From Phyllostachys edulis (taxonomy: Eukaryota; Streptophyta; Magnoliopsida; Poales; Poaceae), in the NCBI GenBank assembly GCA_036346405.1, contig CM070548.1, positions 57,410,611 through 57,474,610 of the forward strand: a stretch of 64,000 bases of DNA. The letters run 5' to 3'. This document shows positions 11,745 through 23,312 of the stretch, piece after piece. The notes beneath the pieces are model-generated. The model ran no database searches and was not told the DNA's origin. It worked only from the letters and a program-made list of their open reading frames with translations. A program made the translations under genes and the position numbers. How positions within the stretch are numbered: position 1 is the first letter of the stretch; each line of letters starts with the position of its first letter.

Positions 11745-12009
11745 AGCCTGTGGAGGCTTGTAGACAAAGATTGCGATGAGAATAGGGTAAAAGTGAATGT
11801 AAAAAAGATGGACTCTTTTTATCCCTTTTTTACCGCAGCTATTCGCCTATTTACGGCAATCTTCGGATACGGTTACCAAGAAAACAAAATATTTTCCTCT
11901 CTCCCACATTTTCATTAATGATTGGAATGATTGTGAAGTAGAATATCTTCTTGGTGCACCTTTGAAGGCTAGAAAGCCTCAAGTAAGTATTTTCTATTTT
12001 TCTATTAAT

Positions 12010-13250
12010 GGGGATTCTTGACCAGGTCAATATTTTTGGGTTAAAGTCAAAGTCTCAATAAAAGCTGACCCATATATTAAGCGCCCACTTTATAACGGTT
12101 ATATACATACAACCACGATTAAAAAGAAGGCTAATCCCTTTTAGTATGACCAAACTAGTCGCAGACCAGTTTGAGTCATGACACAACCAGTCGTGAACAC
12201 TATATGACCAGTCATATGGTTGGGCCACCCTGACCAAGAAAACTAGTCGGAGGACAAGGCAACTTCCCTTGTGAGTAATGTGAGAACAGTTATTGGCGCA
12301 TCTGGCAACCTACAATAGTTAACTAAGCGACACAGCGGTTAAAGACTCAACGAAGGCACATGCGTTAAGACAAAAGACATTTTTAGCGGCATTAACTGCC
12401 ACCTCTTATATAATTATAAATAGGGTAGCCTGTATACCTTGTAACACAATCTGATCTGACTCTCAATCTCATTTCCACCGTATTTGACGAGGATTAAATT
12501 CCTAAATATTAATTAAAAGTTACATAGCTTATGTGGTCGTAGATCTAGTGGCCAACGACCTTTGTGGTCATTAGAATCTTAAGGGTCGCCTGATGGATAC
12601 CCTGGTCGGAGAGGTTCTATACCTATTGCCCGACCAGATGACTACTCGTAGGAGCTTTGAACTAGCACTTGGACCCGGTTCCAAGTACATCCCTTCCGTG
12701 TGACGAATGGAACATGTGTCTAATTTGTTCCAAACCACGCGACGCTTCTGACCCTAAGTCACTGACAATAACCATCATATGGTTTATCTTCCACTGACAT
12801 CAACTGCTGGTCAGTTGGCTTTTTATGAACTGTCACTGTTCCTCCGACTAGACACAACACTTCCAAAGGACGCCTCTTTCAGGAATGACTGTCACCACTT
12901 CGTTAGTTATTTCAAGGATAATACAAATGGTAGGAACAACAATGGATGCGGGACACGATCTGCAACCGCAACACCACGGATTCGATCAAGCCCAAGGCAT
13001 CAAGACTATTAGACTCAAGCATTACACTCAGTGTAATTAGGACTAGTCCACTGTCTTGTCTAAGGTACCCTCTGTAAAGATTCAGTTTATTACAATAAAG
13101 AGCAATCAAATTCTCATCCAAAAACTCTGAGTCATTTTTCTCTATTTAGCGCGAGTCGCTAGTATTACTGTAAAAGCTCTTACTGTGTCTATGGCAATGA
13201 TCTCTGTTTCAGTGCACTCATATTATATTTCTCAGTAAGTTCGTTAAGGC
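12010..13250 (+). mobile_element. LTR-like sequence following the antisense ORF
   Basis: Downstream of the antisense ORF is AT-rich sequence with many Retand-type segments (GACCAGTC, GGTCGGAG) and a TATA-like TTATATAATTATAAATAGGG near 12412-12431. This is followed by a plausible leader. Position and promoter-like motif fit a 3' LTR of a plus-strand gypsy element whose body is missing. I could not fix TG...CA ends, and no second LTR was found. Confidence 0.4.
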
Positions 13251-13889
13251 CCCGAAACGGGGATACCTATGTGTTTGCAGGTGTCGCAATGTCCTCGCGC
13301 GGAATTTCGCGGTGGATGCATGGCGAGATCTATAAGCAGCGGGCGGCATGCACTTATCCACTCGCTCCCGAAAGTACGTGTCACGGCTCGGGAGCGGACA
13401 ATACGATGGACGAGGGCAAATTTGTTGACGAAAGAAAAAACTTGGAAACTAAGCAAGCGACGGCATTGATCAGGACGTGGTGGAAGTGGAACCGGTAGTG
13501 CATGCATGCTAGCTGATCGATGAGCCGCAAGCTATGTATGACCAGGAAAAAACGGATCGATGCGTACACAGAAGATGACATCTCACTGCTTAATTTGCTT
13601 AATTTGTCTGTGATCGTTGCGTACGTCATGGCCTGGTTGATTGCAAGAGTAGATATTATTTAATTATCTCGATCGATGCTTAGCACCGCTTATTAAGTTA
13701 TTAGTTCCAATTTGATAGCGTCATTTGGCAACTAGATAAGGTATAGGATCGATCTCGAATTCTTGATCGTAGGTGGTGGACGAAGGTCGAGTGACTTTAC
13801 TTCTCTTGCTACTCGAGTTAACCACTGCCGTCGCTTGCGCCATACTCCATATGGTATACAGGCCCCCAATTTTTTTTTTTTATCTATTC

Positions 13890-15660
13890 TTCAGTGACTA
13901 CTGAAAAGACACAAAATTTTCAAAAACTTGGATTTGTTTCAAATTTAGGTTTTTGCCAAATTCAAAAAAATTTCTTCTTTTTTTCACTTTCCCTTTTCAC
14001 CTTTCCACTTTCTCAGCCCGAAGGCGCCCTCGAGCCAAGCAACCATCGCCTCGGTTCCTTCCGCCCCGTGCCGCGATGCGCACCGTCTCGCCAACGCCCA
14101 TGCCAAAACCCACCAAGACCGCCACTCGCCTCACAAGATTTACGCTGCTTGCACTAGCGCCGCCGCTCTGTCGCCAGTTCGGGCGCGCTTGCCGCTACTT
14201 GCTTGCTTGACACACCGTCTCCGCCCTGCCATCCACGCCAACGCACGCCGCTACACCAGTGGTATGCACCAACTCCTGCAACGCCAACCCACCACCAACT
14301 CACCTTCGGTAGCGCCAAAGTCGCCCCATCGTCCACACCACTGCCATGCGCCACGCCTACCCCTGCTCTGCTACTGCCGCCACCGCATATAAGAGCCACC
14401 CCCACAACACCATCCTCACCTTTAGCCCCGTCGCAACCCCACCGACACCTTTCCTTCATCCCTGACCCCGGCCACTGCCTTCAATCCCCGCTGCACCCAA
14501 ATCCTTCCCGGTTAGCCCCTTCCCCGATCCGCCACCTCGTCCATGCTCCCGTCGAATTGACCCCGTCACGAGCTTCACCTCACCACCGCACAGCCATCCC
14601 CAACCTCCAAGCCCACTCTCCCCACCCCTAGCTCACCGCCGTCATGTTCTGCGGTTGTGCCACCCACGGCCAGTGGTGCCAGACCTCCACAAGCCACCCC
14701 AAGCCTTCGCTGTCGACACCACCAAACTCGCCTTGATCCACTGGTGCTCAAGCACTAGCCACCTTGGTCGAAGTGCGCCTGTAGCGCCACCGCGTTCTTC
14801 TTCTGCCTCAGTCATGGCCACCACCGCCGCTCGCCCTTCGTCGAACCTCTACCGCCCACGCAAAGCCCCAAATGGATTATGCTACCCTCCCCAGTGCTCA
14901 CTGCACCACACGATGTTGCCTTCCGCCGCCACAAACGTCATCGCCGTCTTCAGTTGGGGAACCATGGGAATGAGCTCCTGACTCGCTTGCACGAGCCAGG
15001 CCACATGCCCTAGGGCGGCCCAATGACGATGCACACTATAAGACCCAGCACTATTCCAAGCCCATCCCGACCGGCCCAACACTGTGCAGCCCAATAGTGA
15101 CTGGCTCAAGCCCACTATTGTTCACCCATCTCGACCCATTATGAATAGTGTTAACCCGATACTATTCACCAGACCCGTTACAATTCCACTCGAACCCGAT
15201 TGCAAATAGCGCTAACCCGGTACTATGCAACCTGACCCAACACTATTCATTTTAGACCCATTAAGACATAATATGTCCATTTTAACTATTTTGAACCCGT
15301 GAAACCCAGGTTTTACTCTCTTTGACCAACCAAGCACCAAACAAAACCCCAACCACCCATACCACCCCTTCTTTGTAATTATTTCCGAATTTATTTATTT
15401 TATTTTGTTTACAGCTCGCTTCTTCTTGAGTCCGGACTTATTTATTTGATTTTCTTTCATGTTAGAATCTGAATTTGTTGATCAAGCTACGGAAGGAGTT
15501 GATCAAGACGTGGGAGAAATACATCCTGTCAAGGACTACGAAGGAGGAGGCAAGTCGCATTCTTTGATCATATTGAGCCCATATTACAATTACTATTTTT
15601 ATTGTTACTTTCATTTACCGTATTTATGCCATTTATTCTTTAATGAAATAATAATTTAAA
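13890..15660 (+). mobile_element. Probable decayed LTR-derived sequence
   Basis: A cytosine-rich stretch (14000-14980) is followed by GGCCCA-rich and AT-rich DNA. Then GAGGCAAGTCGCATTCTTTGATCAT occurs around 15547-15571 (described in two overlapping parts: GAGGCAAGTCGCATTC, then CTTTGATCAT). A closely similar segment occurs on the minus strand at about 53430-53460 inside another LTR-like block. The ORFs here are unrelated, low-complexity and unsupported. Classification rests only on this shared segment and general LTR-like composition. Confidence 0.35.
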
Positions 15661-15839
15661 ATGTCATGATGGATAGTTAATTCCAACCACGTATAAGCCC
15701 ACCCGTTCTCTTGTAGACCATATTCACCTTGACAAGTAAAATATAATATAATGCTATTTAATGGTTCGGTTTTGTCACACAATGTTTCCACAAAATACTG
15801 ATAAGGATGATTGGTTGCTCGTCAATAGATTTGGCGGAG

Positions 15840-16115
15840 AGTTGAGGGTTGAGACCTATAAGGTGGATAGCCACAAGTTGGTTGAGGATCCATCTCCTCA
15901 CCTAATAGACTCAGAAAAGGTGAGTCGAAAGTAAGACCTCGAAGGTGGACAACCACGAGTTGGTTGAGGGTCCATCTCCTCACCTGAGAAAGGTAAGAAC
16001 TAGAACCTTGTCTCAAGTAACAGACACAGAACTCACTCAACCTAGCTCATTACACTGCTCTTCCAATTGAATATCCAATCTAGCTCACTACACTGCTCTT
16101 CCAACTGAATATCTA
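15840..16115. repeat. Two short local tandem duplications
   Basis: A unit of about 50 bp containing AGTTGGTTGAGG and CCATCTCCTCACCT occurs twice (about 15859-15905 and 15940-15985). Just downstream, CTAGCTCA...CACTGCTCTTCCAA...TGAATATC occurs twice (16041-16075 and 16080-16113). No gene is evident between 15660 and 16400. Confidence 0.7.
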
Positions 16116-16425
16116 CAAGTGGTCACCTACTCTTGTGGTATAGAGTAGCCGCGGATTTGGGGTGGGACAAGAGTAGGCATGTTAGGCAACTCTGCAAAGT
16201 ATAATCAATGGTATTCGAATATGTGCTTCCGAAGTACGAAAATTTTTGAACGCGCGCGCGGGGGACAAAATGTTTTGGCGCTGTCCTTATATATTATAGC
16301 CACCCCAGCCTTGTTTTCCATCAGTCTCTCCCTCTCCCCTCCCCACACCGAGCTCCGGCGACCACCCTCGATTCCCCGTCATGTTCAATGAGGAGACACA
16401 AATGACGCATTTACGATGAGGAGGG

Positions 16426-16737
16426 ATGCGGTCATGCAGAGGAGCTCCTTGTCTGCTGCAGGAAGTAGACTGCCGAAAGGTACATGTACATCCCCATAAC
16501 ATACACAATTTGTTGGCTGTTTGTTGTAATGAAAATTATCTTAATTTTGTGTTACCTAAGGTCGGAGCGCCGCTGGAGGTTTTCAGTCGTCTTTTCTTGC
16601 TGACGAGTTTGAGTCGAACTCGACGACATGCAAGAACATCTTGTGATATGCTGGTGAGGTATAGAGAGGAGCTCACAAGACCAATCCAAGAAACCGATGA
16701 GTTTTTTCAGGAGCTTGGTGGCATAGATGGTTTCTAG
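16426..16737 (+). CDS. Unrecognised ORF near CACTA terminus
   Basis: This is a 103-residue ORF ending YREELTRPIQETDEFFQELG, a short charged helix. A possible intron can be drawn from GTACATGTAC near 16480 to an acceptor at about 16560 (CCTAAG). It lies 190 bp inside the CACTA terminus at 17172, so it may be the last exon of a transposon-borne or captured gene. I do not recognise it, and it may not be coding. Confidence 0.25.
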   Translation: MRSCRGAPCLLQEVDCRKVHVHPHNIHNLLAVCCNENYLNFVLPKVGAPLEVFSRLFLLTSLSRTRRHARTSCDMLVRYREELTRPIQETDEFFQELGGIDGF

Positions 16738-16924
16738 CTAGTTTAACTTTGTAACTTTATTCTTTTTTCCCATTAAGAGGTGACATTATGAAACCTTTTG
16801 GTTTCCCTTTCCGTAACGTGTTTGCCATCATAATTTTAATTGATTTTAGTTGTCTTGCTAGAGGTTGCATATGGAAACTACTTGTCAGCAATTGATTGGT
16901 TTGATTTTTTTTGCAATAGAAAAA

Positions 16925-17172
16925 TTATCACAGACGGCTCAATAAGAACTGCTCAGGATAATTATTATCGCTGCACGGTTCGAACAAGAACCATCTGTGA
17001 TAGTATTATCACGACGGTTCTTATTCGTAACCGCTCTGTGATAGCTTTTTCACGATGGTTCAAAACCGCTCGTGATGATCATGTCATTATTGACCTATAA
17101 ACTCAGACAGCTCACGAAACCGTCTGTGATGACGTTTTTGAATCGTCTGTGAAGGTCTTTTCTGTAGTAGTG
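16925..17172 (-). mobile_element. CACTA terminus (5' type, in reverse orientation)
   Basis: Subterminal ACGGTT motifs are followed by GAATCGTCTGTGAAGG and TTTTCTGTAGTAGTG ending at 17172. Its reverse complement matches the left terminus at 44477 motif for motif, so this is the same family's left end, inverted; the element body lies to the left. No partner end was identified. Confidence 0.8.
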
Positions 17173-17186
17173 CTACTTCAGATAAG

Positions 17187-17544
17187 CGATTTTTTTTTAA
17201 AAAAAAACCTAGTTTTTATTCTAAATTACAGTAATAGTACCACATTTTTTCATTTTATAGGAATAATCATCTGTCGCTCAACCATTTGGCGACTAGCTCA
17301 AGTCGCTCAACCATTTGGTGAGCGACTAGGCCCAAGTCGTTCAACAGTTGGTCCTAGTGTACAACTCGCTCAGCTAGCAGGGTATGCATTATGCACCGAT
17401 GGGTGATAACTGTCCAAGTCGCTCAACCGTTGAGCGACTTTGGCTAGTCGTCCAACGGTTGATCGACAGATGATTATTTCTGTAAAAAAATATAGTATTA
17501 TTACTGTAATTCAAAATAAAGACTAGGTTATTTAAGAAAAACCC
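17187..17544. mobile_element. Foldback (MULE-like MITE), 358 bp, 9-bp target duplication
   Basis: The two halves are inverted copies: GATTTTTTTTTAAA...ACCTAG at the left against the reverse complement of CTAGGTTATTTAAG...AAACCC at the right. GTCGCTCAACC is repeated in both arms. Flanks are TCAGATAAG (17178-17186) and TCAGACAAG (17545-17553), 8 of 9 bases identical. The 9-bp duplication is typical of Mutator-like elements. It has no coding capacity. Confidence 0.75.
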
Positions 17545-17758
17545 TCAGACAAGCTAAGCACTGCGTGCATTATAACTAGGAAGAAGTATCAGTCTGATGC
17601 TAGTACTACCTTCGTGCTAAGTAAACGAAAACGAAAGGATAGTTCACGGTTATTGTCGTCATTTGCGCTGTGTACTTGTAGTGTTGAGTTAGGTGTTATT
17701 TTTACGGTTTTGCTAGTTCACGGTCGCTTGACAATCAAGGAAGTTTTTGTCGATTTAC

Positions 17759-17798
17759 CATTACTACAGAAAAATTCTTTACGAACGGTTCAAAAACG

Positions 17799-17857
<59 letters not shown>

Positions 17858-18310
17858 CGTAGTTTATATTTCGTAGTCCCTTATTGTTAGCTAACTCGAT
17901 TCCTGAATTCAACTAGGTAGCTCGCTCCTTGGCTGTTCATCCTACACGTGCAGGTAAACCATAGCTTACTTTATCGAGCTTGACACACTGGAGTGTACCA
18001 TTTGTTTCATGCCAATCAGGCGGACGCGAGCGAGGATGATGGGGATAGGCGGTGAAGGTCAGTGGGAACGACGGGACTGAAGTGGTTAGGAGGCAGCGGG
18101 AAACGGTGGCATATCCGGCGGCGGTAGTCGCTAGAGACGAGAAAGAGGGCGGCGACGGGGCATATTTCACCGTAGAGGAGGAAGAAACAGTGGCGAAGAC
18201 TAGAGAGGCAAGATAGGGAAGGTGCTCGTCAGTGGGGCTGGTTGGTGCCGGAGGCGATGCCAGAGAGGCAACAAGGGGCGGTGCAGGCTGCGGTGTTAAA
18301 CTGTATGCGT
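17759..18310 (+). mobile_element. CACTA left-end fragment with internal deletion
   Basis: CATTACTACAGAAAAATTC followed by GAACGGTTCAAAAACGTC is a degenerate copy of the left terminus at 44477. It then runs into (CT)n/(TA)n (17803-17853). At 17955-18035 the sequence matches 4720-4795 of the first CACTA locus (GACACACTGGAGTGTACC, then CATTTGTTTCATGCC). A short GC-rich segment follows. It appears to be an internally deleted, right-truncated copy. Confidence 0.6.
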
Positions 18311-18689
18311 ACATGGCCCATGCACGTTACGTGACCGGACTCCTCTACGGATAGTGGCCGAACTCCTCTGGACTCTAACCGACTAGGGATTGCTTTCCAA
18401 CCGACTACAGCTATGATATATCTTATATTTGGCTTGTAATCTTTGCTTCCTTAGTACTAGTACGCCGTGCGCGGCCTTGGACGCGTAGCAATTGACATGC
18501 CCATGTGCCCACGCGAAAGAGCAGGTAGCGAGCGCCATGAACGCGCACACGCGCCGATGCAGAGAGCAAGCAGCGAGGACGCCGACGTACGTGAAGGCAC
18601 CGAGGCACGCAAACAAAAAGAAATCGAACGGCCGCGAGGCCACTCAGCGCTGGATCCGACGGGCAAAAAAAAAAAAAACTGAACAACGT

Positions 18690-19375
18690 GTATCATGCAC
18701 TTGGTAATAGCCTCCTCGATAGCTAAACCTATATATGGATACTTGGCATCTTTGAATGCTATTATTTTCTTATTGAGGTTGAAGTTGGCATCAATAAAAT
18801 AAGCAGTGACGCACATGTAGCCTAAGTTTTGGACTGAGATCCACAAGTCAGAGGTGAGGCAGATTCGAGAATCAAAGCTTTGAAGCTCAACGCGTAACTC
18901 TAGCTTCATTCGCTCATACAAACTAAAGCAATCACTACGAACTGTTTGACGCCCAAAGACTTTAAAGGTTGGTTGCATGGATGCTATACAGTCCTTAAAG
19001 TATGGATCCTCAAACTTCTGAAACGGAACCTCCGCATAGATACAAAACTTAGTAATTAGCTCACGGGTTTTTTTGGCATCAAAGACAAATGAAGCATGTG
19101 GTGGTTGTTTCTTGATAGTTGCTAGAAACCTCTTTCTATCAGAATTCTCAATTGTTGGGCACGATTTAGCAATATCTAAGACTACTTGTTTCAGATTTAG
19201 GGTTACATGTCAACCTCAATTGGCAGTATTTGCACACAGCTTTTGGGACACCATCAACAACTAACAAATTTTGTTCAAAGTATTCCTAGACTTTTGCCCT
19301 CCGAATTGGATTTGGTGGTGACAGATCATCTATGGAATCACCAGTACCCGAGTAGTCCGACACGTTTGCAGACAT
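18690..19375 (-). pseudogene. hAT transposase fragment (RICESLEEPER-like), N-terminal part
   Basis: The minus-strand ATG at 19375 begins MSANVSDYSG. A BED-type zinc-finger start follows (LLVVDGVPKAVCKYCQLRLT), interrupted by stops at about 19300 and 19165. After a frameshift the reading continues PPHASFVFDAKKTRELI, then a 173-residue ORF with LELRVELQSFDSRICLTSDL, NLGYMCVTAYFIDANFNL and AIEEAITKC. That is the hAT RNase-H-like core as found in RICESLEEPER/ZBED proteins. Similarity stops near 18700 at a poly(A/T) run; the dimerisation domain is absent. No TIRs or 8-bp target duplication were found. It is non-functional. Confidence 0.85.
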
Positions 19376-20602
19376 GTTTAAAATCTGTTAGTTACCCAAC
19401 ATTGTCAAATTTCAGTAAAGACAACTAGAACAATACAAACTAGATAAGATGAATGGCGAAGACAGACATCTCAAATTAATAATGAGGAAGTATATCATAT
19501 TAAAGTGTAGCATCGAAAATAAACATATAATTATTGAGTTCAAGAACCAGTTATCAGACAACTTTTTTGGCTCTTTCATCATGATTTTCTCATGTTATTT
19601 AGTTAGGGAGGTTCAAGGGTGGTGTCCTAGTGATCGCTATGTGTACATATCATATACAAATATGCTCATTGCCATCATGATCATCTAAACTATGATAGAA
19701 GCCACAACAGCAGCATAAGTAATTTATTAATCAAGCCAACCAAAATATATGAATGTCATGTATGAATGTCTAGATCCACAGATTCTTACCAACAAATGAA
19801 TGTCTAGATCTATGGATCCTTACGCACAAAGGGAAAAAAACAGATTCGAGGATGACCGGATGAGGATGAGAAATGGCATGTATGTCTAGATCCATGGATT
19901 CTACAAAAGCAATACACAAGAAAGAATTCGAAGAGAGGTGCACCTGGCAATGGGGGCAAAGGAGATCCGGGGGCGGGGGACACGCGGCGGCCGGCGGCGA
20001 CGAAGATCGAGGGAGGAGGAGGAAGTTGACGACGGTAGAAGAAATCGGGGCGCGGTGCCGCACGGGAGGAGGAGGGACTCGATGGCGCGGCAATCCTCTT
20101 GTCTTCCTCCAATCTGCAAGATGGGGCCGGCGGCGGCGAGGCGACGCGCGGATGGGGCCGGTGGTGCCGATGTCACACGAGACACGAGTTAGCGAGGTTC
20201 TGGTCTTCTGGAGCTTGGAGGAAGACAACCCGTGGGTTCAACCACAGGTTCAACCCATGGATTCTGCCGGTTTCGGGTGATACGTACAGCAACCAACCCA
20301 CCCTAATCCAACGCCTTATATGAATCAACCCGCCCCAATCCAACCCGATTCAAAATAAAAACCGTTTCAACCAATCCATTAGAACCCAAATCAGAACCCA
20401 AACCATTAAAACCATATGAACCCAGTCCATTACCAGGCTTACGTGTATGGCCTCCCCTCGCTCCCTTTCTTCCTCCATTTACCTAGTAAGGTTATCTGTT
20501 GTATCTATTTATAGATCAATGCAAATCGTATGGATAATTTCCATCTATCCTTCACGCTTTCATGCGGGAGTTGTGAGGTGAGGCCGTGAGGGTTAGAGTA
20601 GT
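19376..20602. other. No recognisable gene
   Basis: AT-rich DNA to about 19750, with repeated ATGAATGTCTAGATC near 19765 and 19798, is followed by a purine-rich GC block (19940-20200). The overlapping ORFs in the GC block run in several frames on both strands, with no domain I recognise. Confidence 0.5.
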
Positions 20603-21282
20603 GATTTTTTTTAAATTTGGCTTTGTGGTGCCACGTTAATTGCAAAAATAGCATCGTTGGCATCGAAATTGCAAATCTGGCCCCTTGCCGAGCGCAGCAG
20701 TCTGGGATGCTGACACGTGTAACACTCCGCGTTGAGGGAGCGCGGAAAGCCGGTGAGCTGTACGGAAGTCGAGCGAGCGCGGAAGCTAGGGGCGTGACGC
20801 GAAACGTGGCGGGTTCGAACGGTTTTCACGCCATCGGAGCGCAGCAGGGAACCAGCGGCATTCCGCGGAGTTGGAACGCGGTAAGCAATTGAAATAACTG
20901 ATGTTGCTTTCAAGCAACAGGAAGAAGGTGAATAAAATATCAAAATGTGAATAAAAAAAATCAAATCATTACTTTCAAGCAGCAGAACGGGAATCAAAAC
21001 GTGAATAAAAAAAAGAGACGTTTCCGCGGGATGTTGCCGTCTACCATCCTTCCGCGCTCGAGTGACGCGGAAGCCACCCAGGCTTGCCACCTCCTGCGCC
21101 AAAAGCCTGTTTCTGCACTCACCCGATATTTCGTGCAGCTCACCGGCTTTCTGCGCTCCTCCAATGTGGAATATTACATATATCATCATCCTGGACTTCT
21201 GCGCTCGGCAGGATGTCATATTTGTAATTTCGATACTAACAATGCTATTTTGGCAATTAACGTAGCAAATTAAAAAATATTC
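20603..21282. mobile_element. Long-TIR foldback element (MULE-like), 680 bp, 9-bp target duplication
   Basis: Left arm (about 20603-20890) and right arm (about 21000-21282) are diverged inverted copies. CACGTTAATTGCAAAAATAG at the left faces the reverse complement of TTTTGGCAATTAACGTAGC at the right, and AGCCGGTGAGCTG is present in both arms. Flanks TAGAGTAGT (20594-20602) and TAGAGTAGT (21283-21291) are identical 9-bp duplications, as for Mutator-like elements. The 228-residue minus ORF across it is a by-product of the palindrome. Confidence 0.85.
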
Positions 21283-21291
21283 TAGAGTAGT

Positions 21292-23037
21292 TTGCAAACG
21301 TCGAATCCGTTGAAAAACAACTACGAATTTTTTTTAAAATCAACTCAATGTGCTACAGTCGCCCCTATTTTTAAGGCGGTAGGCAGTAATTAACGTGACA
21401 TGACGTGAGGGGAAGACGGCACAGGAATCTCGATGGCATCGGAAAAGGAGAAGCAGCAGCCAGTGCCGCGCGTGGCTCGGCGACTAGGCATGCACGGGAC
21501 GCGAGACAGCACATGGGATCTTAACTGCCCGCAGGCCAAATAAAACGGGTAGCAAGCTGCTCCCGCCCATCGCAAATACACATCGTATTACGATTTGCAC
21601 GGTTAAACTTTTAAAACCTCAACTATTGATATTTTTTAAAATATTTAGATTGATTATTTAAAAATTGTATATATAGATTTGTCTCAAAAAATATTTTCAC
21701 AATATTATAATTTTAACGAGTTTTATAAATATATTATCAAAAAATTAGTGATCAAAGTTCTAGTTTTGGAACCGTTGATACCTAAACGATGTGTATTTCT
21801 CACCGGAGAGAGTACCGCACAACCACTCTGCATTTATGTGATGAGTAATGATACGTGTCAAATGTCCGTGGAACGGACACCTACTTCACTCTCTTTCTCC
21901 ACGCGCTCTCACAGCCACACATTCATGCTCACCACCGACTCACGCTTTACCACTGTTCTTATCCTTGATCCCCCGTTCCCCTTTCTCCCACTGCTTTCCT
22001 CTCCCCACGCTCATCTCTCACACGCCTCCTCCCTTGCCGCCGCCCTTGCCGCTCCCCTCCGCTCCCCTCATTGCCAGATCTCGCCTCCCTCCGCCCTTTC
22101 GCCTCCCTCTCACCTGGTCGCCTTCTCCCCGCTTCTACCCCATGGGCGTCGTCTACTTTGCGCCTCCCCCTCTGCCCCCCGCCCTGTCACCTCCCTCCCG
22201 CCTGGTTGCCTCCCTCCTGCCTAGTCGCCGACACCGGTTGCTCCTCTTCTGCCTCCCGCCGACCCCTAGTACGGATTCGCCTTTCCGGACCGTCTTGACC
22301 ACGCCAGAGGCACTGCTCCGCTCATTGCCGCCGTCCCGACAATGCCACTGTTCGCCTTGCTGCCCTGCCTCCTCCCAAGCGCTGCTTCCTCCTCCTCCCG
22401 CTCACAGATCCACACCTGTGACCTCCTCACACAAATTTCAGATATGAAATTTCATCTTCTGCTTGTTGTTGAATGAATCATATAAGTTGTTTGTTGAACA
22501 CCTCCGTGGCTCGGCTGCCTCCTCCCTGCCTCCCTCCCGTCCTCGCCGACTCCCTCTCCCTCGTGTCTCCTCCGTCCATCGCAAGGTGGTCACGGGAGCA
22601 GAGCAAGAGAGCCGGAGGGAAAATTGTTGCAATCGTGGAAAAAATTGTTGCACACGAGGGGGAAATTTGTTGCATACGATGGAAAAATGTTGCATACAAA
22701 ATTATAAGATGCTACATTTTTTTTTTGGATATGTTTGGCGCCTCCAGATGTGTTTGTGTACCTGATTTCTGATAATAGTTGTGTTTTTTTTAATTATGAG
22801 GATGTTTGTTTGCTTGATCCTGAGATTTTGAGACAATATTGCATATGTACATTTGATTTGTTGCAGTAAGTTAAAAAAAAGTGTGACACCTGGCTTTTCT
22901 CTATGTTACATTAAAAATATATAGTGGAAAGGTTTTTATCGTACGTTCGGACCGTAGCAGCACCTTATGTGATTCACCTCGATCACCCGCGCGCCCTGAG
23001 CCAGTCCGGTCGGTCTGGTCGATCTCCGAACATGTAA
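21292..23037. other. No gene recognised; AT-rich MITE-like and C-rich sequence
   Basis: The stretch 21600-21790 is AT-rich, with TAGATTTGTCTCAAAAAATA, a phrase common inside Stowaway-type grass MITEs, but no terminal repeats were found. The stretch 21880-22430 is a pyrimidine-rich tract with unrelated ORFs. Repeated TTGTTGCA motifs occur at 22625-22690; the same motif surrounds 44400 and 48470. No supported coding region. Confidence 0.4.
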
Positions 23038-23309
23038 GGCTGGTCCCAATGCTCCACCTTGGCAAGTTTTTTAAGATCGCCACAGAGGCAAAAAGTCCGA
23101 TGTGGCTTGTAATTAATTAAGAAGAGAGAGAGCAGATGGTATCTTATTTAGATACCACTCACACACAAGATCCTAGGTAGAAATACTAGTAAATACTCTA
23201 TATCAAAGGCCTATGATACCACACTCTAGGATACCATGCATTGGAAAGGTAATATCTAAATACTTTTCATACAATAAAAAACTGTAGTAAACCATCGTTG
23301 GGACCAGCC
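23038..23309. mobile_element. Tourist-like (PIF/Harbinger) MITE, 272 bp
   Basis: Terminal inverted repeats are GGCTGGTCCCAATG at the left and CGTTGGGACCAGCC at the right (13 of 14 match when inverted). Target duplication TAA is at 23035-23037 and 23310-23312. Length, TIR type and the TAA target site fit the Tourist superfamily. Non-coding. Confidence 0.9.
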
Positions 23310-23312
23310 TAA

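Noticed and set aside
14154..14981. Pro/His-rich ORFs that could be a small gene
   Set aside because: Low-complexity, in competing frames, inside probable LTR-derived sequence.
20611..21297. 228-residue minus-strand ORF
   Set aside because: It spans a foldback element; its N- and C-terminal parts are translations of the two inverted arms.
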